A stretch of 64,000 bases of DNA, from positions 744,001 through 808,000 of the forward strand of contig JPHH03000002.1 of assembly GCA_000750105.3 (NCBI GenBank). The letters are read 5' to 3'. The position numbers were made by a program, and so were the translations under genes. Positions 32,701 through 42,289 of this stretch are shown in pieces. Below the pieces are notes generated by a model. That model did no database searches, had not been told where the DNA came from, and saw nothing but the letters and a program-made list of their open reading frames with translations. This DNA is from Tolypocladium sp. Sup5 PDA-1. Taxonomy: Eukaryota > Ascomycota > Sordariomycetes > Hypocreales > Ophiocordycipitaceae. Each line of letters opens with the position of its first letter. Position 1 is the first letter of the stretch.

Positions 32701-33465
32701 TTGGGCAAGGTGGCTGAAGTGAACAGACTCGTCTGTTCAACGGCTCAGTATTTGGTGCGCGAACGAGGTTGGGTTCAACAGCTCCACGAGGAGGTGGCTC
32801 AACAAAACGGCAACCACGATGACGTTCCACATGGTCAAGATGGAGAGAAGCCCAATGCGGCTGAGGAGCTCGAAGAAGCGAAACATTTTCCGGACACCCT
32901 GCCTGCTGGTATCAAACGCGAAGGCATTGCGTCTCAGACAAACATGGACAAGGCGCTGACCGAGATTTCTGCGCTTGGCTTATGCTTTAAACGCAAGGTT
33001 GAAGTGCACAGTCCCGAGCCTGATGGGGAGGCCGAGTTGCCCTTACCTCCTCCTTCAATCGTGCAAGAACAGATGCGGCGGCGAGGAGCCGCACAGCCGC
33101 GGTCGATTTTGAAACTATCGTCTTCGCAGGAATCGACCACGATCGAGGAGCAGGCTGCACGGATGACACTCGGTCAGAACCAACCCAACCGACCAGTGAT
33201 ACGCGGAATAAGCGCTGCAGTTGCGAGCGCGAACATAGTCGAGAAAATCCGCTCAGGACAGGTCCCGAGCGAGCAGTCGAATGCGGATTGGAACCTGCCC
33301 AGGGTGGCTGACTTTGAGAGAGACAGCCAACTTGCTTCAGTCAACAACAGCCAGGACGCTGCAAAAAGTGGCAAGCGTCGTCCGGAATGCCCCGATGAGT
33401 TCCCAGAGATGGCTAGAAAGAAGTCCAGGTTGGAGAGAAGTGGTATCAGCAGCTCCGCGGTATAG
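29750..33465 (+). CDS. Large coiled-coil protein, unknown function
   Basis: Four exons (29750-31376, 31432-31660, 31712-31816, 31866-33465) give about 1186 residues. The three introns are 49-55 nt and each restores a continuous heptad-rich frame. Residues 1-360 are Ser/Pro-rich and look disordered. From about residue 363 (MHQVAQYWNECIQIAEEEKNQ) to about 550 there is a dense coiled coil. A second long coiled region follows from about 600 to 900 (for example EEISQLEQKLQLVSE). The C-terminal 250 residues are again low in structure, with basic patches (AKSGKRRPE and MARKKSRLERS). There is no signal peptide, motor or kinase motif. The architecture resembles structural proteins of the spindle pole, septum, centromere or meiotic axis, but I recognise no family; this is a guess from shape alone. 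Confidence 0.8.
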
Positions 33466-33931
33466 AATTGATGGGGGTCCAGGAGAACGCCGCTGTGCAG
33501 GAGTGGCAGGCCCGCATACGATGCACTGATATGGGATGCAAGCAATCAATCTATGTCCAGGAAGACTGTGAGTCGCGAGGATTGATGTGTTTCGAGATGG
33601 AATAATGGCCACGACACGGAATGTAGCTGATGGGAACAAGGCATGCGTGGTAGCTTAGCTTGTTAGATTTGCTCCAAATTCAACAGTGAGATTTTTTGGC
33701 GGCAATTGCATTTCTCAGGATCGTGAGAAGTATATTTCAAGCGTACAAGCGGGTACGAGTTTCGTCCCGCGGCGCAACTGCGCAATGCAAGTTCCCCAAC
33801 TCCAGATATGCCCATCATGTTGATACAGCGTACACGTACACTACCGGCGACACAGCGTAGCGACCATTGCGGCTTGAAAGGCTGTAAGCTCGTGCGACGC
33901 TCGGATTCGTGCGTTCGACAACCGGGTGCCT
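33466..33931. other. Convergent intergenic region
   Basis: 466 bp of 3' flanking DNA between the coiled-coil gene and bL33m. Nothing recognised. Confidence 0.5.
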
Positions 33932-34269
33932 CTATTTTGACCGTTTTTTCGTCTCGAGGAAGAGGACCTTCTTGCGGACTGACAGGAGCACGGTCAGCGA
34001 AGCTCGGGGGGGGTTCCGCATGGACGCAAGTGGAGTATGTGCCATACCAATTGGGTCGTATTTCAGCATGCCCATCATTGGCGATGTTCGAGGGCGCTTG
34101 AACGTGTAGAAGAAGCCGGTCATGGCCATGGAGATGAGACGGACGTGGATCAAACGAGCCTTGGCTGTCGCAGAGAAACGGGATGTTGTGTTAGCCCACC
34201 TGTAGCGCTTTCCATCGGCGGCAGGGAATCCGGATATTGCATGAGGGGTATCTAACCTTTCTTCGCCAT
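33932..34269 (-). CDS. Mitochondrial large ribosomal subunit protein bL33m
   Basis: Three exons (34257-34269, 34048-34164, 33978 down to 33932) give 58 residues. The first coding exon is only 13 nt (MAKK plus one base). Introns are 92 nt (34165-34256) and 69 nt (33979-34047). The product contains KARLIHVRLISMAMTGFFYT and FKRPRTSPMMGMLKYDP, followed by VRKKVLFLETKK, the full bL33 fold. It is the mitochondrial form (yeast Mrpl39), a component of the mitoribosome large subunit. Without splicing, the frame looks like a longer nonsense ORF, so automatic gene finders may misread it. Confidence 0.93.
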
Positions 34270-35911
34270 GGCTGCGGTTTGCTGTGTGTGTGGCCGTAAC
34301 GGGGGAGCTCGACGTCGGTGATGTCGCGAGAGCTGGCGTTGGCAAAATTTCGGCACTCAGGAGGCGGCGGTGTCGGGGAAAGGTGGCGCCGGGGCCCGAG
34401 GTGGGCGTCGCGGAGGGGACCGACAGGGGGTGGTGAAGACGAGGGCCGATGCCGGGAGAGGGAGCTTTCAACCTGACCACTGGGGCGCTGGGATAATCAT
34501 GGTGAGTGACAGCTCTACAGCCTTGGGTGGATGGCAGGTTGCTTGCCATGGAATTACGAAGTAGAGGATTATGTCTTCGCTTCTCATGAGGACGTCTGCT
34601 TCGTGCTTGGTATCACGAATACCAGTGATCAATGAGGTGACACATTGCTGAGGCGGCGGCTTAATAGGGCCCTGTCAGGTCGGAGACGCCTGTTTAGATG
34701 AGTGACTGGGATGCATTGAGGGAGGCTCGCCAACATTTCCAAGCTGCCCCAGCCACAGGCGCGCTTCTCTTCTCAACAACCTTGCGAAGAAGGATACAGC
34801 TACGATCTCGCCTCGCGCATCTTACAGCCCTTGGTGGCGGTCGTCGACTTTTCCGCTCATCAGCTGGGACAATCGTGGGCGTCATCTCGTCACAATGAGC
34901 CTCGCGACAAGGACCAGGCCGTCGTGGACCAACGGCCACGCGGCGTTGCTGGCCAACGCCAGACTCGCAGGTAAGAAAGGCGCTTTTGCTTCCCTGTGCG
35001 TCTCTTGTTTCCGTCGCCGTCGGCGTCAGTTCAGTTTTACACATCTTGGCATTCTAAAGATGTCTTGCGCGTGTCACCGCGGTCGCATATGAGCCAGCTG
35101 GCGATGCGTCGGGGCCATGCATGCACGAGCATGATGCTGTTGCTACCGCCGGGTGTTTCGCGGGCGGCCCCGGTCGCGGGTGTGCACCCGAGCGAGCACT
35201 TTCCACCCAGCGGCACAGAGCTCAGGATGGTGGTTGGTGGTGGTTTCGAGCAGGCGAAGCGCCTTTTTACGCAACGGGATGCGCCGCTCAATGCCGTCCA
35301 TATCCATATCCAACCCGGAGCTCCACACCAAGAGATCACCATGCACCGAGTCGGGGCGAGTCTCTAGAGGGCGGAGGCCAAGGGCTCGCTGCACTTGGTA
35401 CTCGCGGTGCAGTTTGGCCGTGTCATGGCGCGTCATGTCATGCCATGAGGCCCTGGGACCAACCCTCCGACTCGTCACCGGGGTTCTATTTGCGGGTTGG
35501 TGCTGGCTGGGTTTCCTGACTCTTCCGAGATGTCTCGTCGTGGATCTGGTTGTGTAAGAGCTGGAGCCAGCCCGCCGCCTCTGCTCCTCCTTTCTTCTCC
35601 TCCTCCTCCCGCTTCTGTCCTTTTATCTCCTCGCTATTACAAAACCATTACGACACCGTTTGTCCCTCGCTCCGCACGTTTCTGAGGATCGCTGCAGAGA
35701 GGGAGAAGGCTTTTGACTCGAGCCCATATTAATTATTGCAACAGCCGCCGTTGCCTCCGTCGCCGGAGCTGCCCCTCGAAACTTTGGCACATCCAGCGCC
35801 GGTGCCCCGCCAAAAACTCAGCGTCACCGACTGTCACCCCACCATCCCTCTTACACCTACTACGGATACCAGCAACACCATCACCATCAACAACGCCGCC
35901 ACTCGTCGACC
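34270..35911. other. Divergent intergenic region, bL33m to alanine aminotransferase
   Basis: 1.6 kb. Small open frames around 34698-35092 include a possible donor (GCAGGTAAGA near 34970), but I could not join them into a recognisable protein. The last 350 bp before the aminotransferase ATG are pyrimidine-rich (CTCCTCCTCCC and similar), typical of a strong fungal promoter and leader. Confidence 0.45.
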
Positions 35912-37437
35912 ATGAGACTGACCGTCGACAACATCAACCCCAACGTCCGGCGCGCCGAGTACGCCGTGCGTGGCGAGCTTGCCGTCAAGTCGGAGGAGTT
36001 CCGCGCGCGATTGGCCAAGGGCGACGCCAGCCTGCCCTTCCAGCAGGTCATCTCGGCCAACATCGGAAACCCCCAGCAGCTCGACCAGAAGCCCATCACC
36101 TTCTTCCGCCAGGTCTGCAGCCTGCTCGAGAACCCGGAGCTTCTCAAGAATGAGCATGTCCTGATCAACGGCCTCGGGTACAAGACCGACGTCATTGAGC
36201 GCGCCAAGCGCCTGCTCAAGCATGTCGGCTCTATCGGCGCCTACAGCGCCAGCAGCGGCGTGCCGGTCATCAGGGAGAGCATTGCTGCTTTCCTCGAGAG
36301 TGAGTGCCTCTCCGTCCCTGTGCCCAGTACCACGGGATGCTCAAGATACTACGGCTACGGTTCTAACCACCCCCTCCCGTCACAGGGCGCGATGGCTTCC
36401 CGGCCGACCCTGCCCACATCTACCTCTCCGGTGGTGCCTCCTCCGGCGTCAACACCCTCCTGAACGTCATGTGCGCCGGCAAGTCCACGGGCATCCTGAT
36501 CCCGATCCCTCAGTACCCTCTCTACACCGCCACCCTCTCGCTCCTCAACGCCACCTGCGTCCCCTACAACCTCGACGAGTCCAAGGCCTGGGGCACCGAC
36601 CTCGACACCATCAAGAAGTCCTACGAGAAGGGCAAGGCCGACGGTCTCGACATCCGCTGCATCGTCATCATCAACCCCGGCAACCCCACCGGCGCCTCCC
36701 TCGCCGAGGAGGACGTCCGCGCCGTCATCGACTTCGCCAGCAAGGAGAACTTGGTCGTCATGGCCGACGAGGTGTACCAGACCAACGTCTTCGTGGGCAA
36801 GTTCCACAGCTTCAAGGGCGTCCTGCGCAAGATGCAGAAGGAGAAGCCCGGACAGTACGACGCCGTCGAGCTGGTCTCGCTCCACAGCATCTCCAAGGGC
36901 ATGGTCGGCGAGTGCGGCCACCGCGGCGGCTACTTTGAGCTCGTCGGCTTCAACCCCGAGGTCGAGGCCAACATCTACAAATTCGTCTCCATCATGCTCT
37001 GCGCCCCCGTTATCGGCCAGTGCCTCGTCGAGCTCATGGTCAACCCGCCCAAGCCCGGCGAGCCCTCGTACGAGCTTTACAACAAGGAGTACAGCGGCAT
37101 CCACGAGGGCCTCCGCGAGCGCGCCACGGCCCTGCACCGCGCCTTTGCCCAGATGGAGGGCGTCGAGTGCGCAGAGCCCCAGGGCGCCATGTACCTCTTC
37201 CCCACCATCCGCCTGCCGCAAAAGGCCATCGAAGCGGCCGCCGCCGAGGGCCGCTCCGCCGACGAGCTCTACTGCATGCGCCTGCTCGAGGCGACGGGCA
37301 TATGCGTCATCCCCGGCTCCGGCTTCGGACAGGCCGAGGGCACGCTGCACTTCCGGACCACCTTCCTGGCGCCAGGCACCGAGTGGGTTGGCAGCATCGT
37401 CAAGTTCCACAAGGAGTTTATGGACAAGTACAGGTAG
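35912..37437 (+). CDS. ALT1: Alanine aminotransferase (PLP enzyme)
   Basis: Two exons, 35912-36299 and 36386-37437, with an 86-nt intron that rejoins IAAFLERRDGFPAD; 479 residues. The family signatures are present: NIGNPQQL near the start, LINGLGYKTDV, the PLP phosphate-binding run YLSGGASSGVN, NPGNPTGA, ADEVYQTNV, and the Schiff-base lysine Lys300 in SLHSISKGMVGECGHRGGY. It interconverts alanine and 2-oxoglutarate with pyruvate and glutamate. The start MRLTVDNINPNVRRAEYAVRG matches cytosolic alanine aminotransferases; no mitochondrial presequence is visible from this ATG. Third codon positions are strongly C/G-biased, as in highly expressed fungal genes, and this creates long antisense frames. 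Confidence 0.96.
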
Positions 37438-37809
37438 AGGATACAAAGGTGAACCTGACGATGGATAAGGTCAGGGGATCATTGGGAACGAGCGTTTTAG
37501 CGTAGAGGTGCGGATGATTGGGCACAGATATCGAGACATTCATCGGTTTGGTAGACAACCGCAGATAGTCCCAGAGACATAGAAGTGCTCGGGCAATTTG
37601 GGTACCATCCTCTACTTTTGCGCAGGCTCATTGTCCGTGTTTTCCGATTCTGGCCATTGTATTGAGCAGCAGCTCATCTAAATGTCGTATCATACAGCAG
37701 GTTATGACACAAGTAGCCTGGTGGTCTACCTCTTCCAGACCGGCACCGAGACTATGTTCCATGCTTCTTCCCAGCCACCACTTCCTTGTGCCTCTCCCCG
37801 TCAACCTCT
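37438..37809. other. Convergent intergenic region
   Basis: 372 bp of 3' flanks between the aminotransferase and RPN7. Nothing else recognised. Confidence 0.5.
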
Positions 37810-39386
37810 CTACGCCCTCTCGCTGCCCCTCAACCGCACAGCCTGGCCGTACTTTTGCAGCTTAGTAATAAGCTGATCACCCTGGCGGACGACGTCCTGG
37901 TACTGCTTGTTCTTGTCGTCGGGGCGGTTGGTCTCGATGACGCCCTTGCCGGAGACGCGGTCGATGGTGCAGGGGATACGGCCAGCGGCGATGAATTTGG
38001 CGAGATCACTGGAGACTTTGTCAGTTTCTAGGCACAAACGTGGGGTTCATGAGGGGGCTTACCGGTCGAGGAAGTCGACGGTGACGCCAAAGTCGTTGGC
38101 CATGCTCTCGAGGCCGACGACGCGATAGCTCTGCAGCAGCTGCTGGTAGGCGCGGAGGCGCATCTCGCGGATGAACCAGTTCTTGTGCTCGTGGAGGTAG
38201 CGGTCCTGGTTGAGGAACTGCTCCTCGACGTCGGCGAGGGACTGGAAGAAGGTCTTGTAGTTGCCGTTGTACAGGCTGCTCACCAGGAGGGCCAGCGGGC
38301 TGAAGTCGATGGCCATCTCCGCCTCGGGCTGCTCCGTGCTGGAGCCCAGGGTCGTCAGGTTGACCGGCCTGGCGGTAGTGGCCTGGGGAGCCTGGTCGCC
38401 CGTGGTATCGTCGGCGCCTGGGCCGGCACTCAGGGCGCCGCTCAGGGCAAGCAGTTTGTCCTCGCCGTCACCCATGATGGCCTTGATCTCGGGTGCGTCG
38501 ACGACCTTGGACTTGAAGTCGACGCGCTTCAGCGATACGGAGCCGGCCAACACCGAGTAGACGACGAGGCTGGAGTAGGTGCAGAGTTCGTAGCTGGTAA
38601 AGGTGGAGAGGGAATCGAGCAGGAGGGGTGCGGCGAGGTTGTAGGAGCGGACGGTGAGGAGGTGCAGGCCCTCGTAGGCCTTGAGTCGGTTTCGGCGGTC
38701 CCAGTCGCCGCCCGATTCGACGAGGGTCTTTGCTCGCTCGACGTGCTTCTTGACCAGGGGCTTGTCGCCGTAAAAGAGACCCATGCGTATTATGGCGAGC
38801 ACGAGGTCGATCTTGGTGCCCAGGATGCCCGTCTTTTCGAACACGTCCTCATACGCCGCAATCGCCTTGTCCTGTGCACTGGTTAGCGTCATCTCGAACA
38901 AAATGCAGAGCGGCGGCTGATGTGTACCTTGTCGCCCACTCGTGCCCAGAACTCTGCCCGCTTGCCCTTGGCCGCCTGGATCTCCGTGTCTCCAGCCTGC
39001 TCGACGGCCTCGTCCTCCTCCTTCTGAAACTCGGCCAGCTGCATCTCATTGTCCTCCTTGAGCCTCGAGTAGAGCTCCTCGTCCCAGGGTAGGTTCACAT
39101 TCGTCGTTGAGGCCTTGGTCGCCACCATGCCGACCAGGCTCGACTTTCTGCTCAAGGGCTTGCCGGGCGCCGAGGCACCGCCCTCGCCCACGGCGTTCAG
39201 GATGCCGTCGATGGGGTGTGCGAGATGTCGGTAAAACGGCGCCATCTTGTCTTCGGTGATGGCATCCTGCAGGGCCTTGACGGCGGCCTGCTGGGCCGTC
39301 CTCGTGGCATAGGCGTTTGTGAGGGCGAAGACGTGCTGGGAGAGCGGCAGCAAGGGCCACTTGGCGTATTGAGGATCCGATCCCAT
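37810..39386 (-). CDS. RPN7: 26S proteasome regulatory particle subunit RPN7
   Basis: Three exons (38928-39386, 38063-38871, 37810-38008) give about 488 residues. Introns are 54-56 nt; the first has a GTACAC donor. The ATG at 39386 is the first in frame; the open frame continues upstream only from a GTG. The product starts MGSDPQYAKWPLLPL. The Rpn7 helical-repeat block includes YEDVFEKTGILGTKIDLVLAIIRMGLFYGD, RNRLKAYEGLHLL and SYELCTYSSLVVYSVLAG, and the protein ends with a PCI domain. The C-terminus (IPCTIDRVSGKGVIETNRPDD) is typical. A Gly/Asp/Pro-rich insertion near the middle makes it longer than yeast Rpn7 (429). It is part of the proteasome lid. The COP9 subunit CSN1 is a homologue, but the C-terminus favours Rpn7. 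Divergent to ABD1. Confidence 0.93.
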
Positions 39387-40426
39387 GGCGACGGCTGAGG
39401 GAGAATCCAACGACGAGGCGCGTTGTCTTTTGCGGCGCTGGAGAGAGTCGTGGGAGGTTCGTCGCGGGATGGGATGTTGGATCTGGGTTTGGGGTGATGA
39501 CAGAGCTGGAGGGAGCTTGTTCGCAGTCGCAGTCGCAGCCACAGGGCGAAGAGGCTGGAGCTGAGTTGGTCCAAGCGCCGCAAGGCTTCAGCGGGACGCA
39601 TAACCACTTGTCCTCCAAGTACCCAAGTAGCCTACCCTAGACCATCACCCCGTGCCACCGGAACAGATTTGAGGACGATCTCCCTGAATCACTCTTTGGA
39701 TTAACGCTGTCGATGGAGACAGCGTGCCAGACAAGCGGGGCGTCTCCTCTGGGGCCGCATATACACCTTTTCCCGAACAAAGTTCATTTTCATCGCTGTC
39801 GTCGTCGTCTTTGAAGTCGGCTCTACCGCCAGCAGTTCGCGGGCCGGTGCAACTGACCTGGCTCGGTTGGTTCCCAGGGACAGACTCCATGATGTGCTTC
39901 TTGCTTACGACGACGCGATACGCAAGCCTTTTAATTGTTGTTGTTGCTGTGCCATGTCCCACGGTGCTGCCAGCATTGACCATGGAGTAAAGGAATATTA
40001 CGGAGTAGAATGGTGCGGCACAGGCTAGCCACTAACAGACATTCGCAGTGTAGAGAAGGTGTAAGTTGTCAGGCGCTTGCACTTCGTCAAGATAAATACA
40101 TTCTCTTTAACAAAGATTTACGAATGAACATCACTGTTGCGGGTTAAATTGGAGCACTGTCGGGTTACCAGTGGCGGGAGAGAGATCCGAGGCTACAGGG
40201 TAGCAAGGAAATCGAGGCAAGCCACCACTCAGCCTTCTTGCCTGCTAACTTAATTATTACGAGTACTTCGTACCTTAAGGTATTGTGCTCTGAGCAAACA
40301 CTGCCCCACAGTGTATGCACTTCTAAGCTTCACCCTCCCACTGCTCCGCGCTCTCCAACCTTACACAACAACCCAAGACGAGTTGCGTGAGCGCCCAGGC
40401 TGCTTCGCACGATAACCAGTTTCGCC
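39387..40426. promoter_or_regulatory. Divergent promoter region of RPN7 and ABD1
   Basis: 1.04 kb. A perfect 12-bp palindrome, TACCTTAAGGTA, is at 40271-40282 and follows GAGTACTTCG, one of the words repeated in other intergenic regions. GGTGGCA, matching seven bases of the nine-base yeast PACE element of proteasome genes, occurs on the RPN7 strand near 39650. I regard that as weak. Confidence 0.4.
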
Positions 40427-41911
40427 ATGGGCGAACACGAGAATGGCGCAACGGCCGACTCACACGCAGGCCCGACCGTGAAGAAGAACAACAACAAGCG
40501 TCCCGCCGAAGACGAAGCCCAGGACGAACTGCCTCAGCCGTACAACGCGAACTCGCTGCAACCCGCAAAGAGACGCAACGTCTCGCCCTCCGACCAGCCG
40601 CGCAAGCAAAAGCGCCCCGGAGCGCGGGCCCGCATCTCCGAGGCTGAGCGAGAGGCCATCCGGCAGCGCCAGCTCGAGCGAGACCGCGTGGCCGCTGCGA
40701 CCGAGGCCGCCTCGTCGGAGCAGAACAGGGGGCGAGGGGTGCATGATGTGGTGAGGCAGCACTACAACAGTGTGCCGGAGCGAGGCCGCGACTGGAGGAC
40801 GAGGGACAGCAAGATCAAGGGGCTGCGCGTCTTTAACAATTGGATCAAGAGCTGCATTATCCAGCGGTACTCGCCCGACGAGGACCACGCCCCCGGGTCG
40901 CGAGAGATGGGGCGCTCCAGCGGCCAGGAGCTTCTGGTTCTCGACATTGGGTGCGGAAAGGGCGGCGATTTGAACAAGTGGCAGCAGGCGCCGCAGCCCA
41001 TCCAGCTCTACGTCGGCCTCGACCCCGCCGACGTGAGCATCGAGCAGGCGAGGGAGCGATACAGGAACCTGGCCTCCCGCGGCGGCCGGGGAGGTCGCGG
41101 AGGGCACGGCCGGGGACGGCCCTCGCGCCTCTTCGACGCGCGCTTCCACGTCAAGGACTGCTACGGCGAGAGCATCGAGGACATCGACATCATCCAGCAG
41201 GTCGGCTTCGACCCGTCGCCCATGAACCGCCGCGGCTTCGACGTCGTCAGCATGATGTTCTCCATGCACTACGCCTTCGAATCGGAGCACAACGCCCGCA
41301 ACATGCTGCGCAATGTCGCCGGCGCGCTCAAGAAGGGCGGTCGCTTCATTGGCTGCATACCCAACTCGGACGTCCTCGGTGAGCACGTCCGCAAGTTCAA
41401 CGAAAAGGCCGCCGCCAAGAACAAGGCCAAAGCCGATGCCGATGCCGAAGCCAACGCCGACAAGCAAGACGGCGAAGCCACGACGACGACGACCCCTCCC
41501 CCAGCCGAACCCGAGGACGGCGAGGTCGAAGAAGGCGAAGCCGAACCGACGGCCGAATGGGGCAACTCCATCTACCGGGTCCGCTTCCCCGGCAAGACGC
41601 CCGACGACGGCGTCTTCCGCCCGGCGTTTGGCTGGAAGTACAACTTCTTCCTCGACGAGGCCGTCGAGGAGGTGCCCGAGTACGTCGTCCCGTGGGAGGC
41701 GTTTCGCGCGCTCGCCGAAGACTTCAACCTCGAGCTGCAGTTCCACCGCACGTTCCCCGAGATCTGGGAGGCAGAGAAGGACGACCCCGACCTGGGCCCG
41801 CTGAGCGAGCGCATGGGAGTGCGAGAGAGGGGTGCCGGGCCGTTGCTTGTGTCGGACGAGGAGATGGAGGCGTCGAGCTTTTACATTGGCTTTTGTTTCT
41901 ACAAGGTGTGA
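40427..41911 (+). CDS. ABD1: mRNA cap guanine-N7 methyltransferase
   Basis: Single exon, 494 residues. The N-terminal 95 residues are charged and low in structure (KKNNNKRPAEDEAQDE). The catalytic domain starts near VRQHYNSVPERGRDWRTRDSKI. The SAM-binding motif VLDIGCGKGGD lies at 161-171, with VGLDPADVS after it. The cap-methyltransferase signature GFDVVSMMFSMHYAFES and GGRFIGCIPNSD is intact, and so is the C-terminal FGWKYNFFLDEAV and SFYIGFCFYKV. The enzyme adds N7-methyl to the capped 5' end of nuclear pre-mRNA. Two insertions are unusual: an RGG-type run (SRGGRGGRGGHGRGRPSR) after motif II, and an Ala/Lys/Glu/Thr/Pro-rich stretch of about 55 residues between HVRKFNEKAA and WGNSIYRVRF. 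Both are likely surface loops. Confidence 0.96.
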   Translation: MGEHENGATADSHAGPTVKKNNNKRPAEDEAQDELPQPYNANSLQPAKRRNVSPSDQPRKQKRPGARARISEAEREAIRQRQLERDRVAAATEAASSEQNRGRGVHDVVRQHYNSVPERGRDWRTRDSKIKGLRVFNNWIKSCIIQRYSPDEDHAPGSREMGRSSGQELLVLDIGCGKGGDLNKWQQAPQPIQLYVGLDPADVSIEQARERYRNLASRGGRGGRGGHGRGRPSRLFDARFHVKDCYGESIEDIDIIQQVGFDPSPMNRRGFDVVSMMFSMHYAFESEHNARNMLRNVAGALKKGGRFIGCIPNSDVLGEHVRKFNEKAAAKNKAKADADAEANADKQDGEATTTTTPPPAEPEDGEVEEGEAEPTAEWGNSIYRVRFPGKTPDDGVFRPAFGWKYNFFLDEAVEEVPEYVVPWEAFRALAEDFNLELQFHRTFPEIWEAEKDDPDLGPLSERMGVRERGAGPLLVSDEEMEASSFYIGFCFYKV

Positions 41912-42289
41912 TGCTCTGATTTCGAACCAAGGGCAAGGCCACGCGGGCCATTGTAACAGTAGCTAGACGGGATACTCGAAGAGAAAGCGGCTGCCATACG
42001 TACTATGCAAGTGAAACGGTACCTTTTCCATTATGATCATTATGTACTTTTTAGACTAGAAGTGAATGGTAGTGTGGGGAGTTGGGTATCATAAAACGAC
42101 TGCAACAACTCCTCGCCATGCAAAGAACTCCTCCTCTTCCCCTGAGTAGTATGCCAACACCACTTATCCATAACGCACCCAAATGACACTGCTGATTACT
42201 AAAGAGGGGTATTGCATCGCTTTGGCGAACAGCTTTGAAGCAATCGTAACTTGCTGTATAGAGAGAAAGAAATGAGAGGGGGGGTTGTT
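41912..42289. other. Convergent intergenic region
   Basis: 378 bp of 3' flanks between ABD1 and GEM1. AT-richer than the coding DNA; nothing else seen. Confidence 0.5.

Noticed and set aside
34694..35092. Small overlapping frames with a possible GTAAGA donor
   Set aside because: I could not join them into a protein-like product; kept as intergenic.
36355..37446. 363-codon antisense frame over alanine aminotransferase
   Set aside because: Same GC-bias artefact; the sense frame holds all PLP-enzyme motifs.
39645..39660. PACE-like GGTGGCA near RPN7
   Set aside because: Only seven of nine bases match and the control of proteasome genes in this lineage is uncertain.
40460..41746. 428-codon antisense frame over ABD1
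   Set aside because: Low-information Val/Leu/Gly/Arg-rich translation produced by GC-biased third positions of the sense gene; no domain.
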